A stretch of 64,000 bases of DNA, taken from the NCBI GenBank assembly GCA_021775955.1, contig JAJFGU010000021.1, positions 115,702 through 179,701 of the forward strand. The letters run 5' to 3'. This document shows, piece by piece, positions 1 to 9,832 of the stretch. Within the stretch, counting starts at the first letter, position 1; every line of letters starts with the position of its first letter. The stretch is from Alphaproteobacteria bacterium (lineage in GTDB: Bacteria; Pseudomonadota; Alphaproteobacteria; Micavibrionales; Micavibrionaceae). Made by a program: the position numbers and the translations under genes. The notes below the pieces were generated by a model that made no database searches, was not told the DNA's origin, and worked only from the letters and a program-made list of their open reading frames with translations.

Positions 1-2025
1 GATATTGGAATTATCGTTCTCACGCAGTCTTTGATAAACAAGCCGAGCCAGAGATTCATATTCGAGTGGCTTGGCCATAAAATAGGCATCTTCCGGGAGC
101 TCAACCCGCGCCATTTTTCCATTGGCTGGATACCCGCTCATAAATATAATTTTAGTCTCTTCTCGCAAAGATTGAAACAATTCCGCCAGTTTCACACCAT
201 TGAGTTCCGGCATCACAACATCAGTTAGCAGGATGTCAATTTTACCTTCAAAATCTTCCTGTTTTGCAAGAGCCTCATTTCCATTACTCGCTTCTATTAC
301 CGTCATACCCAATTTCTCCAACATGCCGCCGACAAGCATTCGTAAATCCGGCTCATCTTCTGCCACCAAAACCGTATAACCGTTTAATTGCAAATTCTTG
401 ATATCTTCAACATTGCCTGCAACCTGCCTTGATGGCTCTTTATCACTCATCAGAATATAGACGGCCATTGTTGTCCCTCTGCCCGGAGCAGACTGAACAT
501 CTATCGTGCCACCAATTTCCTTGACCAAGCCATAGACCATGGATAGGCCAAGCCCCGTTCCCTTACCCTGCTCCTTGGTTGTAAAAAACGGATCAAAAAC
601 ACGATTCAGCGTTTCTTTATCCATCCCCATCCCGGTATCCGTCACACTCAAACAGGCAAATCTATTTTCTTTTTCTTCTTCTGGGATGCTGGAAGGAAGC
701 TCCTCCTTCTCAACCTCTTTAACTTCCACCATAAAGGCTCCACCATCCGGCATGGCATCGCGCGCATTCACAGCAAAATTCATCAGAATCTGACCAACCT
801 TATCGGGCGCACCCTCTATACAAACCTGGCGCGGCGGCGTTCTCATTGTAAACCGGATGGACGCGTCCAGCAGCGGACGCAGAAGGGTTTCCTGCTCCCT
901 GACAACCTCACATAAATCAATCACATCCTGTGTCACAATCTTGTGACGGCTGAACATCAGCATGCGCTGGGTCAGACTTGCTGCACGTTTGGTAGCAACA
1001 CGCGTATGCTCCAGATAGTCAGAAACCTTGCTGCCTTCTTCGATTTCATTGGAAGCAAGCCTGACATAACCATCTATAATCGACAGGACATTGTTAAAGT
1101 CATGGGCCACACCGGCTGCCAGCTGCCCTAAAGCCTCTAGTTTTTGCCCTTGAAAAGCCTCAGCTTCCCGTAACTTTTGTTCGGTTGTCTCCGTAAAAAT
1201 ACCGATAAACAAATCCAAACGCTCCGCACTGTCTTTGACAGGCGTCAGCTTCACACTAAACCAGCGAGGGCTTGCTTCTCTGGAAATAGCAACTTCAATA
1301 TCAGTTGCCTCCCCTTCTTTAATTGCCTGAAAAAGCGATTGCGCAGCATCATGATTATCAAGAGCATCCAGAACAAACGCCCAGTCATTCCCGACAATTT
1401 CTCTACGCGGCATCTCTACAAGCTTACAAAACGCATCATTGGCAAATATAACGGGATTGTTTTCTGTTTTGGGATCGCTGATAATAATCCCGGTCGCCGC
1501 TGCCTCAATAGCCTGTGTAAGCTCATGACTATAGCGATTAAGACGAAGAAACTGTTGCTCATGCTCCCTCAGGTCGCTGATGTCATCCAGAACAAAAACA
1601 ACACGCTTACCTTCTGTTTTTTTGGCTTCAACATGACATATACTTCCTTCGCCCCATTCAATAACCTCACGAAAATCTTGAGAGTCTTGTTGCCTAGCCG
1701 TTTTGTCGATTGCATTTTTTAGGCTCTCGTCATATTCAATGGCGTGGTCATATAAGTAATTTAAAAAACTATCGAGCGTTAGAATGTCGCCCTGCTCTTT
1801 GTGTATAAAAGGCAGGAATTCATAAGCCTGCCTGTTGGCCTTGAGGAACTTTTCTTCTGCATCAAAAAACACCAGCCCACGGCCCGGCATACCCATTGAA
1901 TCTTCAAATAGATCAGAAACGCGCCCCCATTTATTTTTCTGCCGCCATAAAAAATAAAGAGCGACACCCGCCACAACCAGAAGGACCGTCTCAAACCCCA
2001 AAGCCAACCATGCATAATCTTTCAT
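1..2025 (-). CDS. Hybrid sensor histidine kinase (CckA-like), C-terminus cut by window edge
   Basis: The frame is open from an ATG at 2025 through base 1, so 675 residues are visible and the stop lies outside. An AAGGTG/GGTGGAG-like ribosome site precedes the ATG by a few bases. In order: one N-terminal membrane segment (about residues 5-27), a PAS-like region, a second PAS domain (about 165-285), an H-box GVAHDFNNVL with the phospho-acceptor His308, an N-box (NFAVNARDAM), G1 (DTGMGMD) and G2 (GKGTGLGLS) ATP-binding motifs, then a receiver domain with ILLTDVVMP and phospho-acceptor Asp602. The HxFNN H-box is the type found in CckA and other HPK4 kinases. Only one membrane segment is seen, so sensing is probably cytoplasmic through the PAS domains. 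Whether it is the true CckA cannot be decided here; CpdR (12402-12764) is a known downstream target of CckA/ChpT. Divergent from the YjbH gene. Confidence 0.9.
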   Translation of the reverse strand, partial: MKDYAWLALGFETVLLVVAGVALYFLWRQKNKWGRVSDLFEDSMGMPGRGLVFFDAEEKFLKANRQAYEFLPFIHKEQGDILTLDSFLNYLYDHAIEYDESLKNAIDKTARQQDSQDFREVIEWGEGSICHVEAKKTEGKRVVFVLDDISDLREHEQQFLRLNRYSHELTQAIEAAATGIIISDPKTENNPVIFANDAFCKLVEMPRREIVGNDWAFVLDALDNHDAAQSLFQAIKEGEATDIEVAISREASPRWFSVKLTPVKDSAERLDLFIGIFTETTEQKLREAEAFQGQKLEALGQLAAGVAHDFNNVLSIIDGYVRLASNEIEEGSKVSDYLEHTRVATKRAASLTQRMLMFSRHKIVTQDVIDLCEVVREQETLLRPLLDASIRFTMRTPPRQVCIEGAPDKVGQILMNFAVNARDAMPDGGAFMVEVKEVEKEELPSSIPEEEKENRFACLSVTDTGMGMDKETLNRVFDPFFTTKEQGKGTGLGLSMVYGLVKEIGGTIDVQSAPGRGTTMAVYILMSDKEPSRQVAGNVEDIKNLQLNGYTVLVAEDEPDLRMLVGGMLEKLGMTVIEASNGNEALAKQEDFEGKIDILLTDVVMPELNGVKLAELFQSLREETKIIFMSGYPANGKMARVELPEDAYFMAKPLEYESLARLVYQRLRENDNSNI

Positions 2026-2202
2026 ATTCTCCACCCAATAAATTATCACCTTCTAATAAATTACCCCCAGCAATGCCTAAAAGCACAGCCCTTCTTACTT
2101 TGACATACATAAGCATATCCCTAACACTTAAGAATAGGATTCTGGTTCCTGGTCTTTATTTGCATTCTGCAAATGATTTTTGTCCTCTAAAGCCGTACCC
2201 CA

Positions 2203-4344
2203 ATGCCCTTTCGTGCATTTTTTTTAGCCATTTTGATTCTGATACCTACATATCTGGGTATCTTCGTGGCATTCTACGCTCCCAATGCCCTGGCAGAAGA
2301 CTCAACGCAGAACCATCAATACTCTCCCATGCTTTTTGGCGCTTTGGGCCTGAATACAATTCCAAATGCCCGCATGGCACCGGCTGGTACAATCTCAGCC
2401 GGCGTATCAACGCTTGATCCTTACGTTCACGGCTTTCTCGGCTTTCAAATGGCAGACCCGCTATTTATCGCTGTCCGCCAGAGCGCAGAAGTTTCCAATA
2501 TCAACGCCTCGGCAGACCGCCTCTATCCCGGCGTTGATCTCAAATTGCAGCTTATGAAGGAAAACCGCTACCGCCCGGCTGTTGCGCTTGGTTTACAATC
2601 GGCTATCGGTCATAAACGCATGGCCGGAGAATATCTTGCCCTGTCCAAACGCTATCGCGACTTTGATTTCACAGCCGGCATGGGATGGGGCCGCTTCGGC
2701 AGCGCCGGTCATATTGATAATCCGTTGAAATCCTTCAGCGGCCATTTCGGCAGCGCACGCAGCCTCGATGGAGAAATGCCAAACGATGTGGCTGATTGGT
2801 TTACCGGCGAGAAAATCGGGCTGTTTGGCGGCGTGGAATATTTCACATCTTTTGTTGACGGACTATCGGTCAAGCTGGACTGGGGCGCCGACCGCTACGT
2901 GGCCGAAAGAACCGCCTTTGGTTTTAATGCTCCCGCCCCCTGGTCGGCCGGGCTTGCCTATCAACCGGTGCCGTGGGCAAATATGAGCGTTGCAATGCAG
3001 GGCACCGATAAAGTTATGGGCCGCTTATCGGTGCAGGGAAGCCCGGATAGCTGGCCGTTTAAAAACCATCAGGAGACACAACCCGAACCTTTGCGTCGCT
3101 TCCGAACCGAGCTTGCTTTGCCGGGGCAAATGGAAGTTTCAGCCAACAGCGATGGTATTATGCTTTATGACGCGTCCCGCGACATGCATTTTGCCCAGGC
3201 AAAGCTCCATATAAACGCCCATACGCCGATGCCGCTTCAGCTGGGCCAGACTGTGCGCCATATGGCCAATCACGCCGGACCGGCCATTGAGGAACTCTAC
3301 ATCACACCAACGCTTCATAATCTGCGCGGCCCGACAGTGCGTCTGATACGCAGTGATTTTGAGCAGGCTCTTGCACAAAAACAAGGAAGCCCGGCAGAAA
3401 TCTGGCGCAACGCTGCGTTCATTACGCACAATGAAAAACCGGAAGGCGCAAAAGAAGAATCGTCATTCCGGCTGATCGATTACTTTAAGCCCACAAACTT
3501 TAGATTAATTCTCGATAACGATTTCAGCCTGTCCGAAGAGGACAGTGGCACGCTTTACCGCACAGCCCTGATCATAGAAAAAACCGCTCCGAAGTTTTTT
3601 GGCCTGCTGACAAGTGGCGCAGCGGTGCGGATCAACATCTCTGACAATCTCGATAATATCCGTAAATTTCGCCCGCGTGTTTTATTGCCGGTGCGTAGCA
3701 ATGTCGATGAGTTTGCCGACACCAGAGTCAGTGTCGAGCGCCTTTACACCAGCTTTACCCACAGCTTCAATCCGAACCTGCACACTGCTCTGACCACAGG
3801 CTATCTCGAAGAAATGTATGCGGGCTTTGGCGGTGAAATTCTCTACCGTCCCTTTGGCAAACGTTTTGCCCTTGGCGCTGAAAGCTGGCTTGCCTTAAAA
3901 CGCGATCCCGATGCCAATATGCATATGGGGTTGAACGGCGATCATCTTTTGAGCGGACATGTGAATGCGTGGTATGACATTCCTAATCTTGATCTCACGG
4001 TGCAGGGCCGCGCCGGACGATATCTGGCCGAAGATGTCGGTGCCAGCCTGGCACTGCAAAAGGACTTCAAAAACGGCGCAAAACTAGAAGGATTCGTCAC
4101 AGTCTCAGACAATGCCGATTTCGATGTGTTTGGCGGCACCACCCATGCCTATAACGGCATCCGCTTTTCCCTGCCGCTGGGCAGTATCAAACATGTGCCC
4201 CAGGGCAGTGAAATCCGCGTCAAAATAGCGCCGCAGGGCCGCGACATAGGCCAGTCTATCGATAACCCCCTGCCACTTTATGAAGCCACAGAAAGCTTCT
4301 CCAAAGACCATCTGATAGCTCACTGGAACAGCGTTTTGGAATAG
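2203..4344 (+). CDS. YjbH-family (DUF940) outer-membrane protein
   Basis: A 713-residue exported protein. The N-terminus is a signal peptide (hydrophobic residues about 5-30, ending near NALAED). The body matches the YjbH/GfcD family: an opening segment with FGALGLNTIPNARMAPAG followed by many alternating aromatic/polar strands (for example DPLFIAVRQ, VDLKLQLMKE, FDFTAGMGWGRFG) as expected for beta-barrels. Family members are linked to exopolysaccharide or group 4 capsule export; no other capsule genes are adjacent, so the substrate is unknown. No strong Shine-Dalgarno precedes the start; it was chosen because the signal peptide starts there. Divergent from the histidine kinase across 177 bases. 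Confidence 0.8.
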   Translation: MPFRAFFLAILILIPTYLGIFVAFYAPNALAEDSTQNHQYSPMLFGALGLNTIPNARMAPAGTISAGVSTLDPYVHGFLGFQMADPLFIAVRQSAEVSNINASADRLYPGVDLKLQLMKENRYRPAVALGLQSAIGHKRMAGEYLALSKRYRDFDFTAGMGWGRFGSAGHIDNPLKSFSGHFGSARSLDGEMPNDVADWFTGEKIGLFGGVEYFTSFVDGLSVKLDWGADRYVAERTAFGFNAPAPWSAGLAYQPVPWANMSVAMQGTDKVMGRLSVQGSPDSWPFKNHQETQPEPLRRFRTELALPGQMEVSANSDGIMLYDASRDMHFAQAKLHINAHTPMPLQLGQTVRHMANHAGPAIEELYITPTLHNLRGPTVRLIRSDFEQALAQKQGSPAEIWRNAAFITHNEKPEGAKEESSFRLIDYFKPTNFRLILDNDFSLSEEDSGTLYRTALIIEKTAPKFFGLLTSGAAVRINISDNLDNIRKFRPRVLLPVRSNVDEFADTRVSVERLYTSFTHSFNPNLHTALTTGYLEEMYAGFGGEILYRPFGKRFALGAESWLALKRDPDANMHMGLNGDHLLSGHVNAWYDIPNLDLTVQGRAGRYLAEDVGASLALQKDFKNGAKLEGFVTVSDNADFDVFGGTTHAYNGIRFSLPLGSIKHVPQGSEIRVKIAPQGRDIGQSIDNPLPLYEATESFSKDHLIAHWNSVLE

Positions 4345-4363
4345 CTTATCTCTTACCCCTCCA

Positions 4364-4483
4364 CCCCCTCACCCACTGCGGCTAACACTGCTTTGCAGCG
4401 AAGCCTCGTTACCCTCTCCCTTGGGGAGAGGGATGTGTAAGCTTAGTAAGCGTAGCGAACTTAGCTGAAGCTGGGTGAGGGGG
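4364..4483. repeat. Hairpin repeat, copy A
   Basis: Outer arms CCCCCTCACCCA (4364-4375) and TGGGTGAGGGGG (4472-4483) are perfect inverted repeats. In the centre a second hairpin is formed by CCCTCTCCC (4412-4420) and GGGAGAGGG (4424-4432). The right half is clearly related to the reverse complement of the left half of copy B at 6958-7090, so the two copies are inverted around the LamG gene. Type of element unknown; it could also act as a transcription terminator. Confidence 0.85.
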
Positions 4484-4570
4484 AAAAACCCTGAAAAAAC
4501 CCTCTAAAATTAACTTTTTTCCAAGAAAAAACCTGTTATCCTGAAAGATGAGGGGAATGACGTTAAAACC

Positions 4571-6946
4571 ATGAAAAACGTAATTTTTAGCGCGATATTG
4601 GCTTTATGTTTGCTGACAACCGGGCAAGCCTATGCAGTCTGTTCGTCTCCTGCGGGCGTAGCCGGTGAAATTGAATACGACACCACCGCCAACACATTTG
4701 AATATTGCGACGACACCAACTGGGTCGACATGAAACACGATGCCGGTGGCATCACAGGCCTGATCGGGCACTGGAAACTCGATGAAACCAGCGGCTCATC
4801 CATCACCGATTCCTCCGGCTCCGGCAACACAGGCACATGGAGCGACAGCGTCGATGACGATGTCACGGGTGAAACTGCCGCCGGGGTAATTGATACCAGC
4901 ATCAATTTTGACGGCAGCAATGACAAAATCACCTTGACCTCCGCCAGCGCTGCCAACAAAACTGCCTTCACCATGTCCGGTTGGTTCAAATCAGATGTCG
5001 CCGTACAAACAACCAGGCAAGTTGTCTATAACGAAGCCAACACCGGTCAGTGCGACAACGAAACTGTCCGGCTTCAGTTCTTGGATGGGCAGACCGGACA
5101 ACCCGGAACCAATGTCTTTTTAGAGGCCAACAACACAACCGTGCTGAATGCAGCGCAGGTTGAGTTGAAAGACAGCACCTGGCATCATATGGTCGGGGTG
5201 GTCGATACAGTGTCAGACGATCACCGCCTTTATGTTGACGGCGTAGAATACACGCAGACCACAGCAATTGGCACCCTGTCCAGCCAGACAGTTTACACCA
5301 ATATCGGGGGAAGGGGTTGTGCCAACGGCAACATGGATGGTGAAATCGACGATGTGCGGATTTACGATCGCGCCCTGACCAAGGCCGAAGCGCTGGCGCT
5401 CTACGCGGCTGGTATTGAACTTGATAAGGGCCTGCTCGGACATTGGGAACTTGATGAGACCACCGGCACGGTGCTATCCGATTCCTCTGCGGGCGGCAAT
5501 GATTCCGGCTTTGACGATGACAGTGATGATGATCAAAACGATGACATCTCTGCAGAATCCACCACTGGCCGGGTCGGCACAGGAGCCATCGATTTTGACG
5601 GCACGGATGACTACGGCGCCGCCCCTGCCACCAATCTTTTGACAGGTGGCTACGGCGAACTTACCGCCGCCGCCTGGGTGAAGGTGGGGGCATCCAATAA
5701 TAGTAACGCCCGCATTATAACCTATGCCAATAATGACAATGACCGGTTTACCATTCGTCTGGATGATGCGAACACAACAGCTGATGTAAGTGGCTATGTA
5801 GAGAGCGGCAATACTGAATACAACCTCGACAATTCATCTGACAATGTGATCACCGATGCGGATTGGCACCATGTTACCATGACCTTTACCAATGGTGATA
5901 CCACACGTCTCTATGTTGATGCTGTGGAAGTCGGGGAGCAAATCGGGAGCAATGGATCAGGAACCGTTTTTAAAAAGGCAAACGATATTGTCTATATCGG
6001 CGTTGGGAACCACGATGACGCTACTCATTTCTTCGACGGCGTGATCGACGATGTGCGGATTTATGACCGCGCCCTGAACTTTGCGGAGATTGAAAATTTG
6101 AACCATATGGGCGCTCTGATTGGCCATTGGAAGCTGGATGAGAGCGGCAACACAAGCACGGCTGTTGATTCTATATCAGCAAATAACGGCACGTTAACAA
6201 GCTTCCCCGCCGATCCAACGGCCAACTGGGTTACAGGCAATATCGACGGCGCACTCGATTTTGACGGCACGAATGATCACATTTTAGTTTCAAGCCCCGA
6301 CCTGCCGACCGATGATTTCACCTACGCAATGTGGGCCTATCTGCATACAGTCAATGACGAGGACCTGATCATGATCAGTGATGGCGCTGGCGGAAATGAA
6401 ATTGATCTTTTTGTGGACCCGGCTTTGACACTTGATATCAACGATGGAACCGTTATATCCAGCACAGGCGTCGTCACCGCCAATACCTGGACACATATAG
6501 CCATCACCCGCAGCGGAAGCTCAGTTCAACTTTATATTAACGCTGTACCTGACGGATCCGGAACAGAGGCTGCTACCCTGAACTTTTCAACCTGTGACTT
6601 GATCATCGGGGCGGACGCTGATAGCGCCTGTACCGGCACCCTTGGCAACTATACCAATGGCCTGATTGATGATCTGCGCATTTACGACCGGGGGCTAAAC
6701 GCCGCGGAAGTCAGTGATCTTTATAATACCACCACGCCCTGTTCCACAGCCGGGCAGATGTATTATGATGCAACCGATGAAGTGTTTAAATTCTGTGACG
6801 GCACGGATACATGGCCCGTCGCGCCGGACGGTGTGGGTGGAGGCGGGTGCGTAACCCCGACAGCCACCGCCGGGGCGATGAACTACAATGCCGGCACCGA
6901 TGTCATGCAATATTGCGATGGCGCCAGCTGGGTTGATATTGATTAA
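4571..6946 (+). CDS. Exported protein with three LamG/concanavalin-like domains
   Basis: A 791-residue protein with a signal peptide (about 1-22, ending QAYAVC). Three tandem LamG-like jelly-roll domains follow, each starting GLIGHWKLDE-like (about residues 59, 287 and 510) and each ending with a conserved DDVRIYDRAL or DDLRIYDRGL motif near the end of the fold. A short Cys-containing module (AG-x-YxxxxxxxxYCDxxxW) occurs once before the LamG array (23-52) and twice at the C-terminus (about 735 and 770). LamG domains usually bind carbohydrate or protein ligands on the cell surface, so an adhesin or surface-binding role is likely but unproven. It is flanked on both sides by inverted copies of one hairpin repeat. 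A GAGGGG box lies about 15 bases before the ATG. Confidence 0.85.
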   Translation: MKNVIFSAILALCLLTTGQAYAVCSSPAGVAGEIEYDTTANTFEYCDDTNWVDMKHDAGGITGLIGHWKLDETSGSSITDSSGSGNTGTWSDSVDDDVTGETAAGVIDTSINFDGSNDKITLTSASAANKTAFTMSGWFKSDVAVQTTRQVVYNEANTGQCDNETVRLQFLDGQTGQPGTNVFLEANNTTVLNAAQVELKDSTWHHMVGVVDTVSDDHRLYVDGVEYTQTTAIGTLSSQTVYTNIGGRGCANGNMDGEIDDVRIYDRALTKAEALALYAAGIELDKGLLGHWELDETTGTVLSDSSAGGNDSGFDDDSDDDQNDDISAESTTGRVGTGAIDFDGTDDYGAAPATNLLTGGYGELTAAAWVKVGASNNSNARIITYANNDNDRFTIRLDDANTTADVSGYVESGNTEYNLDNSSDNVITDADWHHVTMTFTNGDTTRLYVDAVEVGEQIGSNGSGTVFKKANDIVYIGVGNHDDATHFFDGVIDDVRIYDRALNFAEIENLNHMGALIGHWKLDESGNTSTAVDSISANNGTLTSFPADPTANWVTGNIDGALDFDGTNDHILVSSPDLPTDDFTYAMWAYLHTVNDEDLIMISDGAGGNEIDLFVDPALTLDINDGTVISSTGVVTANTWTHIAITRSGSSVQLYINAVPDGSGTEAATLNFSTCDLIIGADADSACTGTLGNYTNGLIDDLRIYDRGLNAAEVSDLYNTTTPCSTAGQMYYDATDEVFKFCDGTDTWPVAPDGVGGGGCVTPTATAGAMNYNAGTDVMQYCDGASWVDID

Positions 6947-6957
6947 AGCCCACATTT

Positions 6958-7090
6958 CCACCCCTCACCCAGCTCCAGCTAAGCTCAGGCCTTGCCTTCG
7001 CTAAGCTTTCACATCCCTCTCCCATGGGGAGAGGGTAAGTATTTATTAGCGAGGTGAAAGCCGAGCTTAGAAATACTGGGTGAGGGGTGG
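6958..7090. repeat. Hairpin repeat, copy B
   Basis: Outer arms CCACCCCTCACCCAG (6958-6972) and CTGGGTGAGGGGTGG (7076-7090) are perfect 15-bp inverted repeats; the inner hairpin is CCCTCTCCC (7015-7023) and GGGAGAGGG (7027-7035). Inverted relative to copy A. The remaining sequence to 7299 is AT-rich, with no gene seen. Confidence 0.85.
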
Positions 7091-7299
7091 CGGGAGAAAG
7101 CAAAAAAAACCGCCATATAAATATGACGGCTTAGTTCAGTACCAGATCGAATGAAACATATATTGGATTAAAACTTAATTCTCTTCTCTTGATGTCATAT
7201 GGCCGTTTGGCCTCTCTTGCCGCTGTTTGCCCGCTATAATTCTTTTTTAATCTCTATACTTCTATAATACATACAATTTTATGTAAATTCAAGCCATTT

Positions 7300-8310
7300 T
7301 TATTTTTCCAGTAGTTTCAATAAGTTACCCATATCTTCGGGTATGGCTTTTTCGAAGGTCATCGCTTCTTTTGTCACCGGATGGATAAATTTTATGCTCT
7401 GTGCGTGCAGCGCCTGACGATCAAAAGCGGCAATAGGATCAATAACATCGCCCTCATACCCCTCCTTTTTCAGCGCCGCCTTAAGCGCTGTTGGTTGCGG
7501 GCCATATAAAGAGTCACCGATTAAAAAATTGCCCAGAGTCGCCATATGCACGCGGATCTGGTGCGTGCGTCCCGTCTCCAGCTTACATTCCACCAAAGAA
7601 CACGCCTCACCGAAGGACCGCTCGATCTTATAATGCGTGATCGCCTCCCGCCCGTTTTTCTCATTAATCGCCATTTTCTGGCGGTTCGTCGGGTGACGGC
7701 CTATCGGGCGGTTCACTTTGCCCTTGGGCGGCACCGGAACTTTAAACACCAGCGCCTTATAGACCCGGCTCAAAGACCGGTCCGATAATTGTTCCGATAA
7801 GCCCTTGTGCGCCTTGTCGGTTTTGGCAACCACCATTAATCCTGTGGTGTTTTTGTCGAGGCGGTGCACAATGCCCGGACGCATGACCCCGCCAATGCCG
7901 GAAAGCTCCTCGCCGCAATGATGGAGCAACGCATTGACCAGCGTGCCGCTCTGATGCCCTGCGCCTGGATGCACCACCATCCCGGCCGCCTTATTAATCA
8001 CCAGCAAATACTCATCCTCGAATACAACATCCAATAGAATATCTTCGGCTTCCGGATCGCAGGGAACGGGCGGCGGAATGTCGATTTCAAGGACATCCCC
8101 AACCTCCAGCTTGCGTGATGCCGCTTTCAGAGCCGCCCCATTTATGATCACCTGCCCGTCATCAATCAATGCCTGCACGCGTGAACGTGACAAGTCTTCA
8201 CACAGCAAACTCAAAGCCTTATCCGCCCGGCTTCCGGCATAACTTTCATCTATAATAAAACGATACGTTTCGTTTTTTTCTGGGGAGAGTGAAGAGGTTT
8301 CTGATATCAT
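7300..8310 (-). CDS. rluD: 23S rRNA pseudouridine synthase, RluD type
   Basis: A 336-residue RluA/RluD-family enzyme that isomerises uridine to pseudouridine in 23S rRNA. An N-terminal S4 RNA-binding domain (about 25-85; SRADKALSLLCEDLSRSRVQ) precedes the catalytic domain. The signature HRLDKNTTGL carries the catalytic Asp (residue 152), and the later KLETGRTHQIRVH motif is typical. The frame extends upstream to 8391, but the ATG at 8310 is preferred: it has an AGGA box 7 bases before it and gives the usual family N-terminus. RluD rather than RluC or RluA is judged from the S4 domain and overall pattern, not from a tree. Confidence 0.9.
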   Translation of the reverse strand: MISETSSLSPEKNETYRFIIDESYAGSRADKALSLLCEDLSRSRVQALIDDGQVIINGAALKAASRKLEVGDVLEIDIPPPVPCDPEAEDILLDVVFEDEYLLVINKAAGMVVHPGAGHQSGTLVNALLHHCGEELSGIGGVMRPGIVHRLDKNTTGLMVVAKTDKAHKGLSEQLSDRSLSRVYKALVFKVPVPPKGKVNRPIGRHPTNRQKMAINEKNGREAITHYKIERSFGEACSLVECKLETGRTHQIRVHMATLGNFLIGDSLYGPQPTALKAALKKEGYEGDVIDPIAAFDRQALHAQSIKFIHPVTKEAMTFEKAIPEDMGNLLKLLEK

Positions 8311-8464
8311 TTTAGAGTCCTGGTGGTGTGAGCAAAGAAAGAGAAATGCGCCGAAAACCCTGAATTTCGAGAACCGCATCGGAGAATACAATGACGTATT
8401 TGAGAAGTGGAAGCACAGAAATTTTGGGTTTGCAGGCCATTTATCAAACTTTGCTCACAGCGGC

Positions 8465-9778
8465 TCATGGCAGGAAAGAATAGGATTGCACACACGGATC
8501 GTCGTAGGGCTCGGCAGGCGCGCCAGCAACAATCCAGCCCTCTTTGCTGCGCTCAATTTTTACTTCTGCCTCAGGGTCTTCCGGATCCTCATGCCGGTAC
8601 ACCATGTCCGATGTCCCGGCAAGAATCCGCTCCTGATTGGGGCCTAAAAAGAGATCATACGCCCCGGCCCCCTCGGCATTGTAATAACTATCGCTGATCA
8701 AAATAACACCGCGCGGCGAGAGCGTTAAGACCCGTGCATATTCCAGCTCCTCCTGCCCCGGCGGGTTTTCCGCATCCAGCAAAACAGAAACCAGCCCATC
8801 ATCATGGGTCAGAATATCACGCCCCTGAAAATCAAACTCACCCTTGTAATAACGCTGCCATCCGATATCGCCCTCATTGCCATCGAGCAACATCACCCAT
8901 CCGGCCCGGTTCTTACGATCACTAGGCTCGGCATCACCGATGGTTACAATATACTGATCCGTGTAATCCGCGACCCCCCTGACCTGCGCCGCCAACCCCC
9001 TGGGATATTGCCGTTGCCAGATAATTGCACCCTTTTCATCAAGCTTTAAAACCCAGCCGACCTTGCGACCGTCTTCCGCCCGCAAATACCCGGCAGCGAC
9101 ATAATGATTCTTATCAACGCGGGCCAGGCCGAGAATTCTATTCTCCAGCCCCGGCGCATAGGCCCTGTCGGTAATCGCATCTCCCTTGTGATTCAATTTG
9201 TAAATAATTGCAGAACCGGCCGATTCATAGCCGCGACCCTGCGCAAAGGCCGCCAGCATATAGGTCTTGCCGTCCTCCATCAAAATCATGTCATTGCTAT
9301 ACAAGTCGAATTTCTTATCGCTGACCGTCTTTTCTTTCGTTAGGCCGCCCATCAGATCGAAAAACCCGATCCACACATGGTGCTTTCCTTTGTCGGTTTT
9401 CTGGTCGGCGACAACGATATAGCCGTCCTTATCTTTTAAGAAGGTGGTGATTTTCCGGATACCCTTCACCTTATGCGCCTGCTCCCAGATAATACGCCCG
9501 CGCCGGTCAAGCTCGGTCATAATGATCGTCATATCGCCATCTTCATAGGCAAAGCGCTCGCCAACAACCACGACATTTTTTGAAACGCTGACCACGCCTG
9601 CCGTGAAGCGCTCGGTTAAAGCCAGCTCTCCATAAACGGCATCCCACATATTATAAGAGCCGATCTCAGGCTTGCGCAGATGGGTAATGGCCTCATAATC
9701 GGGGTCGCATTTCTGCGCAGATGCAGAGCCGCTCACAAAAACACCAAGCAATAGACATATATAAACTATAATCCGCAT
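8465..9778 (-). CDS. Exported protein with propeller-like WxxxLD repeats
   Basis: A 437-residue protein with a signal peptide (MRIIVYICLLLGVFVSGSASA). The mature part has repeated segments in which a strand is followed by GxIIWxQ- or WVLKLDEKG-type turns (for example GRRIIWEQ, GAIIWQRQY, DIGWQRYY), which suggests a beta-propeller as in quinoprotein or YncE-like folds. No catalytic residues are recognised. The frame extends to 9817, but the ATG at 9778 begins the signal peptide directly. Divergent from the glycosyltransferase with only 54 bases between the starts. Function unknown. Confidence 0.7.
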   Translation of the reverse strand: MRIIVYICLLLGVFVSGSASAQKCDPDYEAITHLRKPEIGSYNMWDAVYGELALTERFTAGVVSVSKNVVVVGERFAYEDGDMTIIMTELDRRGRIIWEQAHKVKGIRKITTFLKDKDGYIVVADQKTDKGKHHVWIGFFDLMGGLTKEKTVSDKKFDLYSNDMILMEDGKTYMLAAFAQGRGYESAGSAIIYKLNHKGDAITDRAYAPGLENRILGLARVDKNHYVAAGYLRAEDGRKVGWVLKLDEKGAIIWQRQYPRGLAAQVRGVADYTDQYIVTIGDAEPSDRKNRAGWVMLLDGNEGDIGWQRYYKGEFDFQGRDILTHDDGLVSVLLDAENPPGQEELEYARVLTLSPRGVILISDSYYNAEGAGAYDLFLGPNQERILAGTSDMVYRHEDPEDPEAEVKIERSKEGWIVAGAPAEPYDDPCVQSYSFLP

Positions 9779-9832
9779 GGCGATCAGTGTAGGATCGGCC
9801 AAAAGAATGTCAACCAATGCTGAGTAGATCGC

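Noticed and set aside
1177..1722. 181-codon + strand frame
   Set aside because: Shadow of the histidine kinase, whose PAS and HK motifs are clear on the minus strand.
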